Shown here: in pieces, positions 8,441 to 17,327 of the stretch
Layout: every line of letters starts with the position of its first letter
Position numbering within the stretch: the stretch's first letter is position 1
NCBI RefSeq assembly: GCF_003568845.1
Contig: NZ_CP030128.1
Location: 186,001 to 250,000 of the forward strand
Direction: 5' to 3'
Length of the DNA stretch: 64,000 bases
Source: Indioceanicola profundi
GTDB taxonomy: Bacteria; Pseudomonadota; Alphaproteobacteria; Azospirillales; Azospirillaceae
Translations under genes and position numbers: made by a program
The notes under the pieces: generated by a model
What the model was told of the DNA's origin: nothing
The model's database searches: none
What the model saw: only the letters and a program-made list of their open reading frames with translations

Positions 8441-9256
8441 TCAGCTGGTCGTGGTTTTAAGCAATACTGCGAAGAGCTCTGCCCCTCGTTGTAAGCACTG
8501 TAGTACTTCAGGAAGGCGATTGTGTGATAATCTAGCTTTAGGGCCCTGCGCAGCAATTGCTACCATCGATCTGCCGGTTACCGCTGGAACAGGCACCGCA
8601 ACACAGAATACTCCTGCAATAAATTCCTCATCGTCGATTGCGTAGCCATTCGCACGAATGCGCTGAAGCTCGGGTGTTAATGCATTCTCGTCAAGTAACG
8701 TATATCCTGTGTAGCGAGTAAAGCTTAGCTGCTGGATCGTGCGCATCCGTTTGCTGTCGGGCAGGTATGCCAGGAAAAGCTTCCCAAGGGCAGAACAGTG
8801 CAACGGAACTCGCGAGCCCACTCCAAACTGGAGGCGCAAGGGGGAGTGTTCTACCTCGACACGATCGACGTAAATTGCTGCATCGCCGTCTAGTACGCCT
8901 ATATTGCACGTTTCACCAATTTCAGCACTGATCTGGCGAAGAGCGGCACGCCGCGGGGCAAGCAGCAGGGATGAACGCAGAATTTTCATTCCGAGCTTTG
9001 TGGCTTCAGGACCGATAGTAACGTCCCGAGTTCCAGCAGTGCGGGCAAGGAATTTTTTTTCCAGCAAGTTATTGACCAGACGGTGCGCTGTTGGCTTCGG
9101 CAGGCCAAGACGAGTGCCGATTGCCTTGACGGGAACGGCTTCGTTCGCGGAGGCAATCAGTTCAAGAACTGACAGCGTCCGATCAGCCGCGGCGCGACGA
9201 ACCGGATTAAAGTCGTTTTCCGGTTCGCTATTCAATATTTCACTTGCTTCCACCAT
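8441..9256 (-). CDS. IclR-family transcriptional regulator
   Basis: A full-length IclR protein of 271 residues. The winged helix covers residues ~25-90, with LPKPTAHRLVNNLLEKKFLA, and the effector domain ~100-265, with ETCNIGVLDGDAAIYVDRV, FGVGSRVPLHCSALGKLFLA and GYAIDDEEFIAGVFCVAVPV. It shares long identical stretches with the partial IclR at 1-588, so the two are paralogues. AAGGAA lies about 10 nt before ATG 9256. The 3' end stops 5 bp from the IS5 right end, so the insertion spared the gene. Its ligand is unknown; closeness to xsc suggests sulfonate catabolism. Confidence 0.9.
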   Translation of the reverse strand: MVEASEILNSEPENDFNPVRRAAADRTLSVLELIASANEAVPVKAIGTRLGLPKPTAHRLVNNLLEKKFLARTAGTRDVTIGPEATKLGMKILRSSLLLAPRRAALRQISAEIGETCNIGVLDGDAAIYVDRVEVEHSPLRLQFGVGSRVPLHCSALGKLFLAYLPDSKRMRTIQQLSFTRYTGYTLLDENALTPELQRIRANGYAIDDEEFIAGVFCVAVPVPAVTGRSMVAIAAQGPKARLSHNRLPEVLQCLQRGAELFAVLLKTTTS

Positions 9257-10179
9257 CTAGAGCAATTCCTTGTTTTCGTAGCCGGTGCGCTAATATGCAT
9301 CTCTTTTGATGCGCTCAATGCGTTGACCTAGACTGCCGTAGGTCTAAGACAACTGCCGACCAGAGCTGGTTTTCACCGGAGCAAGAAGCCCAAGCGAACC
9401 TTACGGTGACGGCGGCCGACTTCATAGCTTTCAGTGCGGCAGGACCTGCTACTTCTGCCGGGTCGCATGTGAGATGCCTGTGCCGGTATATCGGTCGGCT
9501 ATGGCGGAAATCGTGCCTCATCGATACAGGCCAGATATGAGTTCCAGAGTAAGCACGTAATGTTAAGATGTTATTCCAAGCATTGCCATTCTGCGCCACC
9601 GATTGACCCGGTAGGGCGGGAAGTTTTCAGATTGCGCGGATTCTGCTTTAAGTTCTGCGCCGACAAGTCAATACGACGAGCTAAGCTTATGTTGGTCTCG
9701 ACTATTGCACTTATGACGATAAGAGGAATCGAGTCAACCAACTGTTCGAACATCTTAACTCCATGGCATGGGCATTGCAGCTTACTCGAGCGCTATGTCT
9801 CAAGATGGGAATCAACTCGGCTTTTGGCAATGCAGCAAAGGTGGATCTGTTGCGAAGCTTGAGGATGGACCCAGATCCCCCACCTTAGTTGTGTGATGGC
9901 GGAGCGTTGTTGGGATCCGGTGTGTTGGGCCATTCAGGACTACAGCTGCTGGATCAAAGGGCGTCTGGCTGCGGCCCGGTCGTGAGGCGGGTCGCGGCGC
10001 GGTGCCCTCTGTCGTCGCCATGACGAGCCCCAAGCGCCCGCCGCGCGACGGCCGGTCAACCCCGAAGCCGCCTGTGGCGGTGGCCCGCTAGGGCCAGGGT
10101 TGAGGGGCCGACCGCGGCGGGCATCATCCCTCGTGGCGGCGCCGGGGAGCCCTTGGGTGCCAGCCGGAAGGGGGCCGCC
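9257..10179. other. Intergenic region before IS481, no gene recognised
   Basis: About 920 bp. Its left part should hold the promoter of the IclR gene. The right part (from roughly 9840) is GC-rich and probably belongs to the IS481 element, but I could not find its terminal inverted repeat by eye. Open frames here lack ribosome sites and family resemblance. Confidence 0.4.
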
Positions 10180-11184
10180 ATGTTCCAGATCCACCCCAAC
10201 GCCCGCACCACGCCGGCCGTGCGCGCCGCCATTGCCGCCTCCGCGGAGCCCTCGGGTGTGCTGGCCAAGCGCTACGGCGTCAGCACCGAAACCATCCGCA
10301 AGTGGCGCAAGCGCGGTCCGGATGACGTCCAAGACCATACCTCGCGGCCCAAACATCTGCGCTGGAGAGCCTCGGACGAAGAACGGGCCATCGTCTGCGA
10401 GCTGCGCCGGAGCACCGGCTTTGCTCTGGACGACCTCACCTTTACGCTGCGCCACTTCCTGCCCCACCTCAACCGTGACTCCATCTACCGCATCCTGAAA
10501 GCTGAAGGCCTGGGCCAGCTGCCGGCCCCAACGGTCACGGCGCCCAAGAAGGGCACCAAACAGTTCAAGGAGTACGACCGCGGCTTCGTGCACATCGACA
10601 TCAAGCACCTGCCCAAACTGCACGTGATCGGCTCCGGGGCCCGCAAACGCTATCTCTATGTCGCCATCGACCGCGCCTCGCGCATGGTCCACCTGGCGGT
10701 CAAGGACGAGGAAACCGAAGCCTGCGCCACCGCCTTCCTCAGAGAAGCCGTGGCCGCCTTTCCCTTCCGGGTCACCCACGTCTTGACCGACCGCGGCAGC
10801 TGCTTCACCGCCGACGGCTTCGAGGCCGCCTGCCGGGCGCTGGACGTGCAGCACCGCACGACCAAGCCCTACAGGCCGCAGACCAACGGCATGGTCGAAC
10901 GCTTCAACGGCCGCATCGGGCGGAAGGTGCTGGTCATGTGCATCGGCACCCATGATGCCCTGGAGCGCCTGCTGAGCGGCTACAGGCTCGGCTACAACGC
11001 CCGCCGACAGCGTGTCCTCACCGGCCGCTCCCCCAACGACGTCGTCCATGAGCGCCTCGCCGACAAACCCAATCTGGCCAACCCGGCCTATCGGCCGTCC
11101 AGTCCGTGCGACCTCACGAAAACCAAGCTTGCCGCCCAGCTCACGGTGTACACCGCCAAGGACGTGTCGCCACCGGACAACTAG
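10180..11184 (+). CDS. IS481-family transposase
   Basis: A 334-residue transposase from ATG 10180. The N-terminal helix-turn-helix (AKRYGVSTETIRKWRKRG) is followed by an rve/DDE integrase core: FVHIDIKHLPKL with the first Asp, HVLTDRGSCFTADGFEAACR with the second, and PYRPQTNGMVERFNGRIGRK with the catalytic Glu. The C-terminal LSGYRLGYNARRQRVLTGRSP is the usual tail. The frame is intact. Codons 27 bp upstream are also open, but FQIHPNARTTPAVRAAI starts like known members. Element ends were not determined. Confidence 0.9.
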   Translation: MFQIHPNARTTPAVRAAIAASAEPSGVLAKRYGVSTETIRKWRKRGPDDVQDHTSRPKHLRWRASDEERAIVCELRRSTGFALDDLTFTLRHFLPHLNRDSIYRILKAEGLGQLPAPTVTAPKKGTKQFKEYDRGFVHIDIKHLPKLHVIGSGARKRYLYVAIDRASRMVHLAVKDEETEACATAFLREAVAAFPFRVTHVLTDRGSCFTADGFEAACRALDVQHRTTKPYRPQTNGMVERFNGRIGRKVLVMCIGTHDALERLLSGYRLGYNARRQRVLTGRSPNDVVHERLADKPNLANPAYRPSSPCDLTKTKLAAQLTVYTAKDVSPPDN

Positions 11185-11318
11185 GGCGCGGGCTCGGCCG
11201 CAGGTGCAGCCCTCCCACCACTACTCTCGTCCTCACTGCCTCCCGCGTCCCGGCGACGGGACATCCCCGGGGACAGGGCCAGCGCCCCGTCTGAACCCTT
11301 CCTTTTGTGGCAGCCGCG

Positions 11319-12350
11319 TCACGCCGCCACCGCCTCCTTGCCCCAGCGGAACTCGCTGCCGTCAACCCATATCCGGTGCAGCACGGTTGCCAGCTTGCGG
11401 GCCAGGGCCACCTTGGCCCGCTTCACGCCCCGGCGCCGTGCCACCTCCGCCGCCCAGTGCTTCAGGGCGGAGAACCGGGTCGTCCGGCTCAGCAGCACAT
11501 TGGCCGCCTCATAAAGTGCTGTGCGCACCATGGCGTCGCCTGCCTTGCTCACCCCGCCCACAATGTCGGTCTCGCCCGACTGGTAGCGCTTGGGCGTCAG
11601 GCCCACATGTGCACCCACAGCCCGTGACCTGGCGAACCGGCCGGGATCGTCGATGGTGGCCGTGAAGGTGAGAGCCACCACCGCGCCAACACCGGGCACC
11701 GTCATCAGCCGCCGGCAGATCGCATCGGCCCGCACGGCCGCCAGTACCCGCCGGTGCAGCGCCATGAACTCCGTCTGCAATCCGGCCCGCGCCGTCAGCA
11801 TCGAGCCGGTCACCGCTTCCAGCATCTCGTGCCCGGCCACCAGCTCGCGGACCCGCCTCTCGAACCGGCCCTTGCTCACCTCGCCGACCTTCAGCCCGAA
11901 CCCGCGCAGGAGGCCGCGGATGGAAAACTCCACGTCGCGCAGTTTGGCCTGCAGCAGCTTGCGCCCAACCAGCAGGGCCCGCAGTTCCTGCGCGCCAGGG
12001 GACTTGCGGTGCACCGGCCGGTACCAGCCCATGCGCAGCAGCTGGGCGATGCCGCGGGCGTCTTTGCGATCCGTCTTCACCACCATGGCCGACAGTGCCG
12101 CCTTGACGTGCCGGGTCTCCAGCAGTACCGCGTCAAACCCGGCAGCCACCAGGCCTGCGTGCAGCCACTGCGACAAGGGACCGGCCTCCAGCCCGACCCG
12201 CACCGGCACCGGGCACAGGCTCCGCAGGAAAGTCACCAGCGCACCGGGCTCGCTGGCCACCTTGGCCTCGCGCACCACCCGGCCCTTGGCGTCCACCACG
12301 CACACGCTGCTCAGTTCCAACGACACGTCGATCCCGGCATACTGCTCCAT
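11319..12350 (-). CDS. IS110-family transposase (DEDD)
   Basis: A 343-residue protein with the two domains of IS110 recombinases. The N-terminal RuvC-like DEDD domain has YAGIDVSLELSSVCVVDAKG, RVGLEAGPLSQWL and VVKTDRKDARGIAQLLRMGW. The C-terminal transposase_20 domain has RLMTVPGVGAVVALTFTATI and the conserved Ser region VGLTPKRYQSGETDIVGG, then ISKAGD-like VSKAGDAMVRTALYEAANVL. GGAGAGCAGCC precedes ATG 12350. These elements lack terminal inverted repeats and use a structured bridge RNA from a non-coding end to choose the target. Confidence 0.92.
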   Translation of the reverse strand: MEQYAGIDVSLELSSVCVVDAKGRVVREAKVASEPGALVTFLRSLCPVPVRVGLEAGPLSQWLHAGLVAAGFDAVLLETRHVKAALSAMVVKTDRKDARGIAQLLRMGWYRPVHRKSPGAQELRALLVGRKLLQAKLRDVEFSIRGLLRGFGLKVGEVSKGRFERRVRELVAGHEMLEAVTGSMLTARAGLQTEFMALHRRVLAAVRADAICRRLMTVPGVGAVVALTFTATIDDPGRFARSRAVGAHVGLTPKRYQSGETDIVGGVSKAGDAMVRTALYEAANVLLSRTTRFSALKHWAAEVARRRGVKRAKVALARKLATVLHRIWVDGSEFRWGKEAVAA

Positions 12351-12520
12351 GGCTGCTCTCCGATGATGCTCGGGGCCGACCCGCTCGGGCCCCGTTCCTC
12401 ACACCATCACTCTGGGGGACAGCCACCCAGCACGCCATCCTTTGGCCCAAGCCCATTACGGCATCTAACGGTGCCGTTGCGCCGCAGCGGTGGTCCACAT
12501 ATGACAGTGCACTCTGAAAT
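12351..12520 (-). other. Non-coding end of the IS110 element, candidate bridge-RNA region
   Basis: About 170 bp of non-coding DNA lie between the transposase start and the stop codon of the histidine kinase gene at 12521. In IS110-group elements the bridge RNA is encoded in the non-coding end upstream of the transposase. This stretch has the right position and approximate length. The loops have not been identified, and the exact element boundary is unknown. The 3' flank (11185-11318) is the alternative location if this is an IS1111-type member. Confidence 0.35.
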
Positions 12521-15500
12521 TCAATGAGCCTTAATGTTCATAATGCGGTCAATTGGTAGTGAGACCGTGACCTGCGTACCCGCTCCAGGCTTGCTCTCAA
12601 GCTTGAGGCTGCCGCCATGCAGTTCAACCAGCACACGGCTGATATGGAGGCTCATCCCGGAACCCTGGTGTTGTCGGGCCAGCACGTTGTCGGCGATCTG
12701 GACAAAAGGCTGTCCAAGGTTCGGGATCCGATCCGGCGGGATGCCGATGCCGGTATCGATGACCGTGATGTCCACCGTCGCCGGCTTCACCTCCACGATG
12801 ATGCTGATGGTGCCTCCCGGCGGGGTGAACTTGATGGCATTGCCCAACAGGTTCAACAGGACCTGTCGGAGACGACGATGATCAGCCCGGATCACCGGAG
12901 CCGGGGACGGCAGGGTCAGTGCGACCGTCAACCCGGCTGATTCAGCTTGCTGCTGAAGCAACCTGATCACTTCGCCGGTGAGCCGCTCTGTTTCAACAAG
13001 CTCTTCCTGCAGGGCGATCTGGCCCGCGTCAATTCGGGCTGCATCTAGCACATCATTGATCAGGCTCAGCAGGTGGCGGCCGCTGGCGTGGATGTCTTCG
13101 GCGTATTCGCGATACTGGACCTGCCCGACAGGGCCAAGGGCCTCATGGGATATCAGGTCGCTAAAACCGATGATGGCGTTCAGCGGCGTCCGGAGTTCGT
13201 GGCTCATGCTGGTGAGGAAGATCGTCTTGGCCCGGTTCGCGGCCTCGGCTTCCTCCTTGGCAATCTTGAGCCTTTCCTGCATCCGGCGTTGCTCTGTCAC
13301 GTCCTGGACAATGCCAAAGACAGCGGTGACGCCGCCTGTGCTGTCGAACTCAAGTTCGCCGTCAACCCAGTGAACCCGCTCCTCACCGGTCAGAGTGCGG
13401 ATTCTAAACTCCCGTTGTCCTGGTTGCCGGTCCGTTATAGTCCGCCTCAAATGCTCGGCAAGGCCGTCCCGGTCCTCATAATGGACGCGGGCCATGTACT
13501 CGTCGATAGTGGGGGAGTAGCCCGGTTGCGATCCCATGAGGTCGTGAGTGCCGGTGGACCATTCCAGTCTGCCGGTGTCCACGAGCAGTCGCCAATGACC
13601 CATGCCGGCGATCTGCTGAGCCTTCAGGAGTTCCCGCTCCCGGCGTTCCAAGGCTTGCTGCTGCCGTACGCGGTCGGTCACGTCCTGACAGATGCCAAAG
13701 ATATGGGTGACCTCCCCTGATTCTGAAAGCTCGCAACGGCTTTCGGCCCACATGATCCGTTCTTCGCCATGGGGAAGGCAGAAGCGGTATTCGGTCTCGA
13801 ATGTGCTTTGTTCGCTCACACAGCGGTTGAGAGCCTCAATCATGCGGTCCCGATCTTCAGGAACGATCCGGGCATGCCAATTGTCGATGGTGGGTTGGAA
13901 GGTATCTCGGTCGAAGCCGAAAATCCGAAAGACTTCGTCCGACCACACCACCTCTGTGGTACCGACCTGCCATCGCCAGTTTCCGAGCTTGGCGATCCGC
14001 TGAGCGTCTGATAGCTGCTGTTCGCGATCCATGAGAGCAGCCAGCGTCTGCCTCTCGGCTGTAATGTCCGTACCTGTACCACGGTGGCCCAAGAACAAGC
14101 CGTCCTTGGAGAACATCGGCTTTCCGTTGATCCGGAAATGGCGGATGTCGCCATCTGCGGTCCGGAAGCCGAACTCAAAGTTTCGGATCGGCCGGTGCAG
14201 GCGGAGATCTTCGGCATGCTTAGCCCACCTCGGTGCCGTGGTGTCCTCCTCCACGATCTCCGTAGGGAGCCGTCCCAAAATGTCTGCCGGGCTGAGCCCG
14301 AACCGCTCGAGGCCTCGCTCTGAGATGAAGGAGAGGCGGTGATCAGCATCACTCTCCCAGAACCAGTCCGACGCCGTTTCAGCGAAGTCACGGAACCGCT
14401 GCTCACTGAGACGGAGCCGCTCCATGGCCATCATCTGGTCAGTGATGTCATAGAGAGAGCCGGCCATCAGGACCGGCTGTCCCTTCTCGTCCCAGATCGC
14501 CTGTCCCTTGGCATGGAACCAGCGATACTGCCCATCCGGCTGAAGCAGGCGGTACTGAGCATTATAGTGACCGAAACCATCCAGGTGCCGACGCATCACG
14601 GCAGTCGTTCTGTCCCGGTCCTCGGGATGCATCCGCTCCAGAAGGTAGGCCGGAAGACTTTCCTCAGGGTAGGCCCAGGTGATGCTGGCCTCATCTTCCT
14701 GGTCCAGACCGACCATGGTCCGGTACAGGGGGGAGGTGAACATCGAGGCCCGCTGGAAGTCCATTTCCCACAGACCAACGCTGGCCCCTTGTATGGCCAA
14801 GTCGTGCCGTTGGATGCTTCGCTGTAGTGCTGCCTCCCCCTGAGCCTTCCTGGCCACAATGGCAGCCAGCCGGGAGAGCCGGTGAGCCAACTCCAGTTCC
14901 CATTCGTCGGGGGCATGGGGAATGGGATGGTAAATGGCGAAGGTGCCGTAGACCGTGCCGTCCACCATAACCGGGAAGGACCAGCAGGCCCGAAGGCCGT
15001 GCGACAAGGCGAGGGAACGGAATCTGCTCCAGCGGTGATCCGTGCCGATGTCGGTGACGATCACCGGCTCCCCAGTGTGGGCAGCAGTCCCACACGATCC
15101 AGCATCCGGGCCGATGGCGACGCCATCAACAGCTTCATTATAGGCCGGCGGTAGGCTGGGACCGGCTCCGCTTCGTAGACGCAGGCCGCTCTCATCCAGC
15201 AACAGGATGGAACAGCGACTGCCCGCAATAAGGTCTTCATAGAGTAGGCATATCTGATTGAGCAGGATCTGCTGCGTGGCCCCATTGGCCATCGCTTCCA
15301 GAACGGCCTGTTCACCTTGGCTGAGATCCTCGGCCCGCTTCCGTTTGCTGAGATCCGTGACTGTCCCGAATAGCTGGACGACGTGTCCGTCCGGCGACGT
15401 CAATGCTTGGGTCTGGACTTCAACCCAGCGGTAACTGCCATTCCGACACTGGGCACGGTATTCGCCAGTCGTAGAAGTAACCTGCCCTGAGATCAGGCCG

Positions 15501-15718
15501 AGGAGCCTCTTGCTTAGCCGAACCTGATCATCCGGATGGACGAACTCCCGGCAGGAACGGCCGAGGCACTCGGCAGGATCAAAGCCAGTGATGGTGGCCC
15601 AGGCTGGATTGAGGAACTGGAACCGCCCATTGGCATCCACAGCGAACTGGGCCGCCGGGTTGGACATGACGATCTGATGTGTCAAATCCGCCGGAGGCAG
15701 TAGGCTCGAGGACGACAT
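12521..15718 (-). CDS. Multi-PAS/GAF sensor histidine kinase
   Basis: A 1065-residue, apparently soluble kinase; no membrane helix is visible. Domain order is roughly PAS (15-130), GAF (140-290), four PAS/PAC units (305-430, 435-560, 565-690, 695-820), HisKA (835-900, SMSHELRTPLNAIIGFSDLI with the phospho-acceptor His) and HATPase (945-1055, with the N box LLNLLGNAIKF and the G1 box DTGIGIPPDRI). The G2 box reads GSGMSLHIS where GTGLGL is usual, a departure that could alter nucleotide handling. No response regulator lies nearby, so it is an orphan kinase. PAS units carrying no visible cofactor ligand suggest sensing of internal redox or small molecules. The IS110 element adjoins its 3' end. 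Confidence 0.93.
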   Translation of the reverse strand: MSSSSLLPPADLTHQIVMSNPAAQFAVDANGRFQFLNPAWATITGFDPAECLGRSCREFVHPDDQVRLSKRLLGLISGQVTSTTGEYRAQCRNGSYRWVEVQTQALTSPDGHVVQLFGTVTDLSKRKRAEDLSQGEQAVLEAMANGATQQILLNQICLLYEDLIAGSRCSILLLDESGLRLRSGAGPSLPPAYNEAVDGVAIGPDAGSCGTAAHTGEPVIVTDIGTDHRWSRFRSLALSHGLRACWSFPVMVDGTVYGTFAIYHPIPHAPDEWELELAHRLSRLAAIVARKAQGEAALQRSIQRHDLAIQGASVGLWEMDFQRASMFTSPLYRTMVGLDQEDEASITWAYPEESLPAYLLERMHPEDRDRTTAVMRRHLDGFGHYNAQYRLLQPDGQYRWFHAKGQAIWDEKGQPVLMAGSLYDITDQMMAMERLRLSEQRFRDFAETASDWFWESDADHRLSFISERGLERFGLSPADILGRLPTEIVEEDTTAPRWAKHAEDLRLHRPIRNFEFGFRTADGDIRHFRINGKPMFSKDGLFLGHRGTGTDITAERQTLAALMDREQQLSDAQRIAKLGNWRWQVGTTEVVWSDEVFRIFGFDRDTFQPTIDNWHARIVPEDRDRMIEALNRCVSEQSTFETEYRFCLPHGEERIMWAESRCELSESGEVTHIFGICQDVTDRVRQQQALERRERELLKAQQIAGMGHWRLLVDTGRLEWSTGTHDLMGSQPGYSPTIDEYMARVHYEDRDGLAEHLRRTITDRQPGQREFRIRTLTGEERVHWVDGELEFDSTGGVTAVFGIVQDVTEQRRMQERLKIAKEEAEAANRAKTIFLTSMSHELRTPLNAIIGFSDLISHEALGPVGQVQYREYAEDIHASGRHLLSLINDVLDAARIDAGQIALQEELVETERLTGEVIRLLQQQAESAGLTVALTLPSPAPVIRADHRRLRQVLLNLLGNAIKFTPPGGTISIIVEVKPATVDITVIDTGIGIPPDRIPNLGQPFVQIADNVLARQHQGSGMSLHISRVLVELHGGSLKLESKPGAGTQVTVSLPIDRIMNIKAH

Positions 15719-15994
15719 TGATATCGAGTCCTTCGACAGGTCGCTTTTGGTGGATCAGGCTGTGTGAGGCATCATTCGTTAAACTGGCCCTAACGACATG
15801 TCGGTCGGACAAGGAGGTAGGCAATGGGACCATGTCCACCAAGCTGCTCAGGCGGTATCCTGATGACACCATCAACTCGATGGGCTTGGTGGCTTGCCGG
15901 TATAGCGCTGGCATGACAAGCACGACAATGTCGTCAACTTGCCGGCCGTCGGTCGCAAAGAGGGCTGGTGCATTCTCTCAGATGGCGAAGGCCG

Positions 15995-16041
15995 CGCCGA
16001 CACAGGGCCCAGGCCTGGAAGGCCTGGGCCCTGTGTCGGCG
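15995..16041. repeat. Perfect 21-bp inverted repeat with 5-nt loop
   Basis: The arms 15995-16015 and 16021-16041 are exact reverse complements around the loop TGGAA. The core of the arms, GCCCAGGCC/GGCCTGGGC, is inherent in the IS6 coding sequence; the outer 12 bp of the lower-coordinate arm are an added inverted copy. Confidence 0.95.
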
Positions 16042-16190
16042 ATGACCGGTATGGGAGAGATCAGCAGGGCGGCGGAAGAGGTTCGTAACCTGGTCGTGAA
16101 CGGACAGGAACCGTTGGGCCTGCCCTGGTGATTTGAACTTCTTCATGGTGCGGTCCCGTCGTCGGGTTGGCTGATGACTGTTCTCGGCTG
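15995..16190 (-). pseudogene. 3' fragment of IS6-family transposase
   Basis: On the minus strand AENSHQPTRRRDRTMKKFKSPG and then RFLSVHDQVTNLFRRPADLS match the C-terminal end of IS6 transposases. Other fragments of the same family lie at 27.5, 29.3, 36 and 39.5 kb. The normal ending (TWAEVTG in the copy at 27.5 kb) is replaced after FQAWA by an inverted copy of the preceding sequence. Confidence 0.7.
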
Positions 16191-16344
16191 TATTTCCGAA
16201 CCTAAGTTTGACCCATCAGTTCCTTGTTGAATCAAAAACTTAGTCGCGCCGATCGGCACAAGGCCCCACACCGATTCACACGATGAGAACAGAACGGCAC
16301 GTGCCTTGGCCTGTTGAGAGGGGACAACAAAGGAGGCAAGACAC

Positions 16345-16563
16345 ATGCGGATCAGCGCGAGGAATGCCCTGAAGGGCAAGGTGGTCGGGATCGAGAAGGG
16401 CGTCACCACGGCCCATGTCCGGATTGATGTCGGCAACGGCACGATCGTCACCGCGGCGATCACCAACGGCTCGGTGGACACTCTCGGACTCGAGGTCGGC
16501 AAAGACGCCTACGCCGTGATCAAGGCGTCCGACGTCATGGTGGGCGTGGATCACGCTCAGTAG
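16345..16563 (+). CDS. mop: Molbindin (Mop/TOBE-domain protein)
   Basis: A 72-residue single-domain TOBE protein. Mop-type molbindins assemble into hexamers that bind several molybdate or tungstate ions in the cytoplasm, serving as a buffer. Diagnostic stretches are MRISARNALKGKVVGIEKG, VTAAITNGSVDTLGLEVG and AYAVIKASDVMVGV. An excellent ribosome site (AAAGGAGG) precedes ATG 16345. Its stop codon overlaps the 3' end of the convergent transporter ATPase gene by 7 bp. The neighbouring molybdate/tungstate uptake operon supports the role. Confidence 0.93.
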   Translation: MRISARNALKGKVVGIEKGVTTAHVRIDVGNGTIVTAAITNGSVDTLGLEVGKDAYAVIKASDVMVGVDHAQ

Positions 16564-17327
16564 CGCGGCACCACGGCCACAAGATCGGCGTTGGCGAGCC
16601 GTTCCACCGCGACGCTGACGCCGTACAGCCGGGCCAGAGTCTGAGCGGTGGCCACCTCTTGCGGCGGTCCCAGGGCCATGATCCCGCCCTGCTCCAGCAG
16701 CGCCACCCGATCGGCCAAGGCATGGGCCTGCGCCGGGTCGTGGGTGGAGAGGATGATGGCCTGTCCTTCCCGCTTCAGGGCCCGTATGCGTTCCAGCACA
16801 CGGACCTGATTGCCGAAATCCAGGCTGGAGGTGGGTTCGTCCATGACCAGAATGGGGGCGGCCTGGGCCAGGGCGCGGGCGATCAGCGCCAGCTGCCGCT
16901 CCCCGCCGGAAAGTTGGGTGTAGGCACGGTTGGCGAGGTGGGCGATGCCCATGGCCGAGAGCGCCCTCCCGGCAACGGCGTGATCGATGCTGCCCGGGCT
17001 GGCGAAGGGCCCGAGATGGGCCGTACGGCCCATCAACACCACCTCGGCCACGGAATACGGGAAATAGGCCGTATGGGATTGCGGCACATAGGCGATGCGC
17101 CGGGCCACCTCCGCCCGCGTCAGGCTGGACAGGTCGGCCCCGCCCAGGAGCACGCGACCGGCCCGCGGCGGCAGAAGGCCCAGCAGGGTCTTGAACAAAG
17201 TGGTCTTCCCGCTCCCGTTCGGACCCAGCAGGCAGAGCAGCTCGCCGGAGCCAAGCGTAAGGGAGACCCTCTCTCCGAGGGTGCGCCCCGGATAGCCATA
17301 GGCGAGATCCCGTAGCTCCAGCCTCAT
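16557..17327 (-). CDS. ABC transporter ATPase, FecE/MolC type
   Basis: A 256-residue ATPase that would power the permease encoded immediately upstream. Motifs in order are Walker A GPNGSGKTT (~35-43), the Q-loop region YVPQSHTAYFPYS, signature LSGGERQ, Walker B ILVMDEPTSSLD and the H-loop STHDPA. ATG 17327 overlaps the permease stop (ATGA); the longer upstream frame has no family resemblance. The family includes siderophore, cobalamin and molybdate (MolBCA, as in Haemophilus) importers. The neighbouring molbindin and oxyanion-binding proteins make molybdate or tungstate the best guess. Confidence 0.92.
   Translation of the reverse strand: MRLELRDLAYGYPGRTLGERVSLTLGSGELLCLLGPNGSGKTTLFKTLLGLLPPRAGRVLLGGADLSSLTRAEVARRIAYVPQSHTAYFPYSVAEVVLMGRTAHLGPFASPGSIDHAVAGRALSAMGIAHLANRAYTQLSGGERQLALIARALAQAAPILVMDEPTSSLDFGNQVRVLERIRALKREGQAIILSTHDPAQAHALADRVALLEQGGIMALGPPQEVATAQTLARLYGVSVAVERLANADLVAVVPRY

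Noticed and set aside
9940-11049. A 369-codon open frame on the minus strand
   Set aside because: It is the antisense of the IS481 transposase gene; composition is Gly/Ala/Asp-rich and no family resemblance is seen.
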